This document shows, piece by piece, positions 6,628 to 10,915 of a DNA stretch of 10,915 bases. Below the pieces are notes generated by a model. That model was not told the DNA's origin, searched no databases, and saw nothing but the letters and a program-made list of their open reading frames with translations. A program made the translations under genes and the position numbers. Every line of letters begins with the position of its first letter. Position 1 is the first letter of the stretch. The stretch covers positions 1-10,915 of the forward strand of contig JADWMH010000053.1 in NCBI GenBank assembly GCA_015767355.1, written 5' to 3'. Source of the stretch: Gammaproteobacteria bacterium. Its GTDB lineage: Bacteria > Pseudomonadota > Gammaproteobacteria > Chromatiales > Chromatiaceae.

Positions 6628-7785
6628 ATGCACGGGCATAGCCATGATTTTCGCAGCGCAGAGACCAAGCGCGTCACTCTTGTAGGCGCAGTGCTGAATC
6701 TTGTTCTGGCTGCAGTCAAGGTGATTGTCGGCGTTGTCGGTCAATCCCAGTCGCTCATAGCAGATGGTGTTCACTCGCTCTCCGACCTGCTCTCCGATGG
6801 TCTGGTTTTGTTCGCCGCGACCCATGCGGCTTCAGCGCCCGACGAGGATCACCCCTATGGACACGCCCGCTTTGAAACTGCGGCTACGCTGGGTCTTGGA
6901 ATTCTGCTGATAGTTGTTGCCATTGGTATCGTATGGGACGCAGTGGCAAGGCTGTTCTCACCGGAGGCGCTGCTGCAGCCGCAGATGATAACGCTCTATG
7001 TTGCCGCATTCTCCATATTCAGCAAGGAGGCGCTCTACTGGTACACGGTCAAGGTTGCCGACCGCATCAACTCTCCGATGTTAAGAGCTAATGCCTGGCA
7101 TCACCGCTCGGATGCGATCTCATCGATCGTGGTGCTGGTGGGGATTGCCGGAACCATGGCGGGCTTGGCCTATCTGGACGCCATAGCTGCGGTGCTGGTT
7201 GGTCTCATGGTGGCGCGCATCGGCTGGGAGCTGGGATTCGGCGCTCTTGAGGAATTGGTTGATGCCGGACTGGAGCAACAGAAGGTCGAGCAGCTGCGCG
7301 AGGCTATTCTGGCGATCGATGACGTGCGCAATGTGCATATGCTGCGCACCCGCAGACATGGCCACCTGGCTGCGGCAGATGTGCATGTACAGGTCGACCC
7401 CTGGCTGAGCGTCAGCGAGGGGCATATGATCTCGGTTGCTGTTGAACGCGCTGCCCGCAACTCTCTTGAGGAGTTGGTCGATGTTACCGTGCATATCGAT
7501 CCCGAAGATGATGAAGAGTCGCAGCCCAGCAGCATCGGTTTGCCGACACGCAGCGAGGCGCTGGATATCCTCGAGAGGGCATGGGTGACAACCGGCTGCG
7601 ACGGGCGCTGGCAGCAGGTGCAGCTGCATTATCTGCAGGGGCAAATCCACGTGCATGTCTATCTCGCGCTCTCCTGTCTCGACGAGATGGGTGATGCGGA
7701 AACCATAGCCCGTCATTTTTCAACCCCGCTGCAAGATTTGTCTGAGTTTGGCAAGGTCACCATCTATTACTCTCATGATGAATGA
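6628..7785 (+). CDS. Cation diffusion facilitator (CDF) family metal efflux transporter with extended C-terminus
   Basis: This 385-residue inner-membrane protein should export divalent metal (zinc, iron, cobalt or similar) by proton antiport. A histidine-rich start (MHGHSHDF) precedes about six membrane segments. The transport site is visible as H49xxxD53 in TM2 (ADGVHSLSD) and H158xxxD162 in TM5 (HHRSD), with the family loop DEDHPYGHARFE between TM2 and TM3. A cytoplasmic ferredoxin-like domain follows (about 220-300). The protein then continues for about 85 more residues, in which IHVHVYLALS and KVTIYY resemble a second, degenerate copy of that domain. Typical CDF proteins are about 300 residues. 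GGAGG at 6617-6621 lies 6 bases before the ATG, inside the end of the TusA gene. The transporter identity is secure; the metal is not predictable with confidence. Confidence 0.93.
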   Translation: MHGHSHDFRSAETKRVTLVGAVLNLVLAAVKVIVGVVGQSQSLIADGVHSLSDLLSDGLVLFAATHAASAPDEDHPYGHARFETAATLGLGILLIVVAIGIVWDAVARLFSPEALLQPQMITLYVAAFSIFSKEALYWYTVKVADRINSPMLRANAWHHRSDAISSIVVLVGIAGTMAGLAYLDAIAAVLVGLMVARIGWELGFGALEELVDAGLEQQKVEQLREAILAIDDVRNVHMLRTRRHGHLAAADVHVQVDPWLSVSEGHMISVAVERAARNSLEELVDVTVHIDPEDDEESQPSSIGLPTRSEALDILERAWVTTGCDGRWQQVQLHYLQGQIHVHVYLALSCLDEMGDAETIARHFSTPLQDLSEFGKVTIYYSHDE

Positions 7786-7787
7786 AT

Positions 7788-7821
7788 CCCCTCTCCCTTT
7801 GGGAGAGGGTTAGGGTGAGGG
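7788..7821. repeat. GC-rich hairpin repeat (REP-like intergenic element)
   Basis: A perfect 9-bp stem, CCCTCTCCC (7789-7797) and GGGAGAGGG (7801-7809), closes a TTT loop and is followed by TTAGGGTGAGGG. From memory, this motif recurs between genes in many proteobacterial genomes. It begins 3 bases after the CDF stop. No T-run follows, so it is a poor intrinsic terminator but could stabilise the 3' end of the upstream mRNA. Confidence 0.75.
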
Positions 7822-7870
7822 AAATTCAACAACGACACCTTATTCCTCCATCTATCACTCTCCCCGAAAT

Positions 7871-7901
7871 GCTACCTCTGTTATCTTAAATTGAGGGTAG
7901 C
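7871..7901. repeat. Short inverted repeat upstream of glnA
   Basis: GCTACC (7871-7876) and GGTAGC (7896-7901) form perfect 6-base arms around a 19-base AT-rich spacer. It could be an operator or a weak hairpin; it does not match the NtrC consensus I know. Confidence 0.3.
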
Positions 7902-7917
7902 ATCGCCGAACTTTTTG

Positions 7918-7933
7918 TTGCACAATCATTGTT
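7918..7933 (+). promoter_or_regulatory. Degenerate sigma-54-like -24/-12 element upstream of glnA
   Basis: TTGCAC, five bases, then TTGTT resembles TGGCAC-N5-TTGC, but the -24 GG reads TG and the -12 GC reads GT. It lies about 60 bases upstream of the glnA ATG. NtrC/sigma-54 control of glnA is classical, yet this match is imperfect and no clear NtrC site was found upstream. Confidence 0.25.
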
Positions 7934-7993
7934 TATGCGCTCATTTATTATTGGGCCGCCACTGAATTGATAACCTTTGGAGTATTAACCAGC

Positions 7994-9403
7994 ATGTCTG
8001 TAAAAGATGTATTGAAGATGATCAAAGACGAAGAGGTCAAATTCGTCGATTTCCGTTTTACCGATACCAACGGCAAGGAGCAGCATGTCTCGGTGCCCAA
8101 GGGTGAATTTAACGAAGATGTTTTCGAAGAGGGCAAGATGTTTGACGGCTCCTCGATCGCAGGATGGAAGGGGATCAACGAATCGGACATGATTCTGATG
8201 CCGGATGCTTCAACTGCAGTTATGGATCCCTTTACTGATGAAGCAACCATGAATATCAGCTGCGATATTCTTGAGCCGGACACCATGGAAGGCTATGAGC
8301 GCGATCCTCGCTCTGTTGCAAAGCGCGCGGAAGCCTACCTGAAATCAACGGGCATCGCGGATACAGCCTATTTCGGACCCGAGCCGGAGTTCTTCATCCT
8401 TGACGATGTCCGCTGGGGCGCAGATATGAGCGGCGCTTTCTACAAGATCGGTTCCGATGAGGCGCACTGGAGTTCGGAGCGGGTTTTTGACGATGGCAAT
8501 ATCGGCCACCGTCCCACGGTAAAAGGCGGCTATTTTCCTGTTCCTCCGGTTGACTCCCTGCATGATATTCGTGCTGCCATGTGCCTGGTGCTCGAAGAGA
8601 TGGGTGTTCCCGTCGAAGTGCATCACCACGAAGTGGCAACGGCCGGGCAGTGTGAGATCGGTACCCGATTCAGCACGCTGGTACAGCGTGCCGACTGGAA
8701 CCAGGTCATGAAGTACGTGATCATGAATGTTGCTCATGCCTATGGCAAGACAGCGACCTTCATGCCCAAGCCGCTGGTCGGCGACAACGGTTCCGGCATG
8801 CATGTGCATATGTCGCTGGCGAAAGGCGGCGATAATATCTTTGCCGGTGATCAGTATGGCGGTCTTTCAGAGACAGCGCTTTACTACATTGGCGGTGTCA
8901 TCAGGCACGCACGTGCGCTGAATGCCTTTACCAACTCATCGACCAACTCCTACAAGCGCCTGGTGCCTGGTTTTGAAGCGCCCGTCATGCTGGCCTATTC
9001 GGCGCGCAACCGCTCTGCCTCGATTCGTATTCCATGGGTGTCAAGCCCGAAAGGACGCCGCATCGAAGTGCGTTTCCCCGATCCGACCGCCAATCCTTAT
9101 CTCTGCTTTTCCGCATTGATGATGGCCGGTCTCGATGGCATCCAGAATAAGATCCATCCAGGAGATGCTGCTGACAAGGATCTCTACGACCTGCCCAGGG
9201 AAGAGGCGCTGGCAATACCAACAGTCTGCTCCAGTCTGGATCAGGCGCTCGAATCGCTGGATGCCGATCGTGAATTCCTCAATGCCGGCGGCGTCTTCAC
9301 CAATGACCTGATCGATGGCTTCATCGACCTGAAGATGGAAGAGGTAACGCGCCTGCGCATGACAACGCACCCGGTTGAGTTTGATATGTACTACTCCCTG
9401 TAA
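7994..9403 (+). CDS. glnA: Glutamine synthetase type I (GSI-beta)
   Basis: This 469-residue cytoplasmic enzyme makes glutamine from glutamate, ammonia and ATP as a dodecamer. Length and landmarks match enterobacterial GlnA. They include an N-terminal beta-grasp domain with DTNGKEQHVSVP, and EPEFFILDD with metal-binding glutamates. GDNGSGMHVHMSL lies near 263-275 and includes H270. The arginine-rich NRSASIRIPWV motif follows. The adenylylation site is Y398 in DLYDLPREE, equal to Y397 when the initiator Met is removed. The enzyme should therefore be regulated by GlnE-type adenylylation. I chose the ATG at 7994 because TGGAG lies about 11 bases upstream and the protein start MSVKDVLKMI matches the family; an in-frame TTG further up adds nine residues unlike it. 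A terminator follows, and ntrB and ntrC come next. Confidence 0.98.
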   Translation: MSVKDVLKMIKDEEVKFVDFRFTDTNGKEQHVSVPKGEFNEDVFEEGKMFDGSSIAGWKGINESDMILMPDASTAVMDPFTDEATMNISCDILEPDTMEGYERDPRSVAKRAEAYLKSTGIADTAYFGPEPEFFILDDVRWGADMSGAFYKIGSDEAHWSSERVFDDGNIGHRPTVKGGYFPVPPVDSLHDIRAAMCLVLEEMGVPVEVHHHEVATAGQCEIGTRFSTLVQRADWNQVMKYVIMNVAHAYGKTATFMPKPLVGDNGSGMHVHMSLAKGGDNIFAGDQYGGLSETALYYIGGVIRHARALNAFTNSSTNSYKRLVPGFEAPVMLAYSARNRSASIRIPWVSSPKGRRIEVRFPDPTANPYLCFSALMMAGLDGIQNKIHPGDAADKDLYDLPREEALAIPTVCSSLDQALESLDADREFLNAGGVFTNDLIDGFIDLKMEEVTRLRMTTHPVEFDMYYSL

Positions 9404-9425
9404 GAGGCTGCATTCTGTTGTATCG

Positions 9426-9457
9426 AAAAACCCGCACCTGTTGGAGCGGGTTTTTTT
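9426..9457 (+). terminator. Rho-independent terminator after glnA
   Basis: AAAAACCCGC (9426-9435) pairs with GCGGGTTTTT (9446-9455) around a 10-base loop, and the T-run continues to 9457. It starts 22 bases after the glnA stop. The A-tract on the left arm could make it work in both directions. It should limit read-through into ntrB. Confidence 0.9.
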
Positions 9458-9494
9458 CAATGATGATTCCCATGCAGGCTCTTGTGGGACATCA

Positions 9495-9500
9495 TATAAT
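9495..9500 (+). promoter_or_regulatory. Possible -10 box of an ntrB promoter
   Basis: A perfect TATAAT lies 40 bases upstream of the ntrB ATG and downstream of the glnA terminator. No convincing -35 is seen at the normal spacing. A separate promoter here would match the independent glnL promoter of enterobacteria. Confidence 0.4.
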
Positions 9501-9540
9501 CGACTAATTAAATAGCACAAAATTTTCGTTATTGACCCAG

Positions 9541-10602
9541 ATGTCACAGCAGGCGCAAAAATTCCAACAGCAGCTGATCGACAATCTGCACACTTCAGTG
9601 CTGTTGTTCGATGAAGAGCTTAAGCTGGTGTACGCCAACCCGGCGGCAGAGGTGTTGCTTGCCATGAGTCTCAGGCATCTGCTTGGCAAGCGGGTGTTTG
9701 AGCTGGTTCAATGCGAACAGGACGATTCTCGTAGTAAGTTGAGAGAGGTGATCGAGAGCCGCAACTCCTATACGGAGAGGGAGATCACGATTCGCACGCA
9801 TCATCATCTGCTGACTGTCGATTGTACGGTGATGACTATCTCCGAATCCGGACAGCATTCATTGATGATGGAACTGCAACAGGTTGACCGACAGGTGCGC
9901 GTCTCTCATGAAGAGCAGTTGATCAGCCAGCAGCAGGCGTCACAGGAGCTGCTGCGGGGGTTGGCGCACGAGATCAAGAACCCGCTGGGCGGATTGCGTG
10001 GAGCCGCGCAGCTGCTGGAGATGGAACTCGGGGATGCGGAGCTGAAAGAGTATACCGGGGTGATCATCAATGAGGCCGACCGCCTGTGCAACCTGGTGGA
10101 CCGGATGCTGGGACCCAGCAAGCTGCCACATCTTGCCGAATTGAATATTCACGAAGTGCTGGAGCGTGTGCGCCAGCTGGTGAGAGCAGAGAGCGGTGAC
10201 CAGCTGAACATCGTCAGGGATTATGATCCCAGCATTCCGTTGCTGAAGGGCGACAGCGACCAGTTGATTCAGGCGTTCCTGAATATTGCACGCAACGCGG
10301 CGCGCGCGCTCGATAACCATGGAGAGATAACGCTACGCAGCAGGATATTGCGTCAGTTCACTTTGGGCAGCCAGCGTCATCGGCTGGTAGCGAAGATCGA
10401 GATATCCGATAATGGCCCCGGCATTCCGCATGCGATTCGTGAAACCCTGTTTTTACCTATGATTTCAGCCAGTGATGGCGGAATGGGGTTGGGACTCTCG
10501 ATTGCGCAGTCACTGATTGCCCGTTTTCACGGCCTGATCGAGTGTGACAGCGAGCCCGGCAAGACGACATTCACCATCTACCTTCCTGTGGAAAATGACT
10601 GA
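9541..10602 (+). CDS. ntrB: Nitrogen regulation sensor histidine kinase NtrB
   Basis: This 353-residue protein has no membrane segments, as expected for cytoplasmic NtrB (GlnL). An N-terminal PAS domain (about 10-115, NLHTSVLLFDEEL...YANPAA) is followed by the dimerisation/phosphotransfer helix LRGLAHEIKNPLGG with the phosphorylated H143. The ATP-binding domain follows, with the N box NIARNAARAL (N252), the G1 box DNGPGIP (D290) and the G2 box GGMGLGLSIAQ (about 313-323). NtrB phosphorylates or dephosphorylates NtrC according to PII and glutamine status. I chose the ATG at 9541; an in-frame TTG at 9532 adds three residues, and neither has a strong ribosome site. The end overlaps ntrC by 8 bases, which supports translational coupling. 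The E. coli name is glnL. Confidence 0.95.
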   Translation: MSQQAQKFQQQLIDNLHTSVLLFDEELKLVYANPAAEVLLAMSLRHLLGKRVFELVQCEQDDSRSKLREVIESRNSYTEREITIRTHHHLLTVDCTVMTISESGQHSLMMELQQVDRQVRVSHEEQLISQQQASQELLRGLAHEIKNPLGGLRGAAQLLEMELGDAELKEYTGVIINEADRLCNLVDRMLGPSKLPHLAELNIHEVLERVRQLVRAESGDQLNIVRDYDPSIPLLKGDSDQLIQAFLNIARNAARALDNHGEITLRSRILRQFTLGSQRHRLVAKIEISDNGPGIPHAIRETLFLPMISASDGGMGLGLSIAQSLIARFHGLIECDSEPGKTTFTIYLPVEND

Positions 10603-10915
10603 GATAAATTCAAGCAACTGTGACGTATGGATCATTGATGACGATGCATCGATCCGCTGGGTACTGGAGAAGGCGCTTGCCAAAGCAGGTGTAGTAACCA
10701 GCAGTTTTGAAAATGCCGAAGATGCCTTGCTGCAACTCAAAAACAGTCAGCCGGATGTGATCATCTCCGACATACGCATGCCTGGTATGGGAGGGCTTGA
10801 GTTGCTGGAGAGATTGCATGAAGGAACTCCCGAGCTACCGGTAATTGTTATCACTGCGCATTCAGATCTGGATAGTGCAGTTGCGGCTTATCATGGCGGG
10901 GCATTTGAATATCTG
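10595..10915 (+). CDS. ntrC: Nitrogen response regulator NtrC, receiver domain only (3' end cut by window edge)
   Basis: The first 107 codons are visible and the frame runs to the right edge. The receiver domain has acidic residues D15 and D16, the phosphoacceptor D59 in ISDIRMPG, T87 in ITAH, and the typical NtrC stretch SDLDSAVAAYHGGAFEYL. The conserved lysine and the sigma-54 AAA+ and DNA-binding domains should lie just beyond the window. NtrC is the sigma-54-dependent activator phosphorylated by NtrB. The ATG overlaps the last 8 bases of ntrB. The E. coli name is glnG. Without the AAA+ domain the call rests on receiver sequence and context, which agree well. Confidence 0.93.
   Translation, partial: MTEINSSNCDVWIIDDDASIRWVLEKALAKAGVVTSSFENAEDALLQLKNSQPDVIISDIRMPGMGGLELLERLHEGTPELPVIVITAHSDLDSAVAAYHGGAFEYL

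Noticed and set aside
7120..7716. Open frame of 198 codons on the minus strand
   Set aside because: It is antisense to the CDF transporter gene and has no recognisable domain.
7967..7993. Upstream TTG start for glnA
   Set aside because: It adds nine residues unlike GlnA N-termini and would contain the ribosome site of the ATG at 7994.
9041..9547. Open frame of 168 codons on the minus strand
   Set aside because: It is antisense to glnA and crosses the terminator; a shadow frame.

Overview
The window looks like a chromosomal segment of a gammaproteobacterium. The evidence is a type I glutamine synthetase with a correctly placed adenylylation tyrosine, followed by ntrB and ntrC, with a MnmA-like thiolase, a TusA-family protein and a CDF metal transporter just upstream. 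From memory this neighbourhood resembles sulfur-oxidising Chromatiales-type lineages, but I cannot confirm a taxon from the sequence alone.

Left block (1-5142, all minus strand). Four genes run leftwards as a probable operon. The first is a three-part cell-wall hydrolase (M23-like domain, two SH3-like domains, goose-type lysozyme domain). Next comes an N-terminally membrane-anchored protein whose second half looks like two SmpA/OmlA (BLIP-like) repeats. A 128-residue orphan follows. The last is a large protein with two tandem alpha/beta-hydrolase domains that runs off the left edge at its second putative nucleophile serine. The hydrolase has no signal peptide and is followed by an anchored, probably periplasmic protein, so the block could be an exported effector set with a self-protection protein (T6SS-like or similar). 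No secretion machinery is visible, so this is a hypothesis.

Middle (5143-5354). A 212-bp divergent promoter region separates the left block from the plus-strand genes.

Right block (5355-10915, all plus strand). A MnmA-like PP-loop sulfurtransferase, a TusA-family sulfur carrier and a CDF cation-efflux protein are tightly coupled by a 4-base overlap and a 2-base gap. A 208-bp intergenic region with a GC-rich hairpin repeat leads to glnA. A strong intrinsic terminator follows glnA. Then come ntrB and the start of ntrC, which overlaps ntrB by 8 bases and is cut by the right edge. GlnA assimilates ammonia. NtrB and NtrC are expected to sense nitrogen status and activate sigma-54-dependent genes, classically including glnA.

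No tRNA, rRNA, CRISPR array, insertion sequence or integrase was seen. No stretch longer than 300 bases lacks a gene. The part most worth a second look is the left, minus-strand block.
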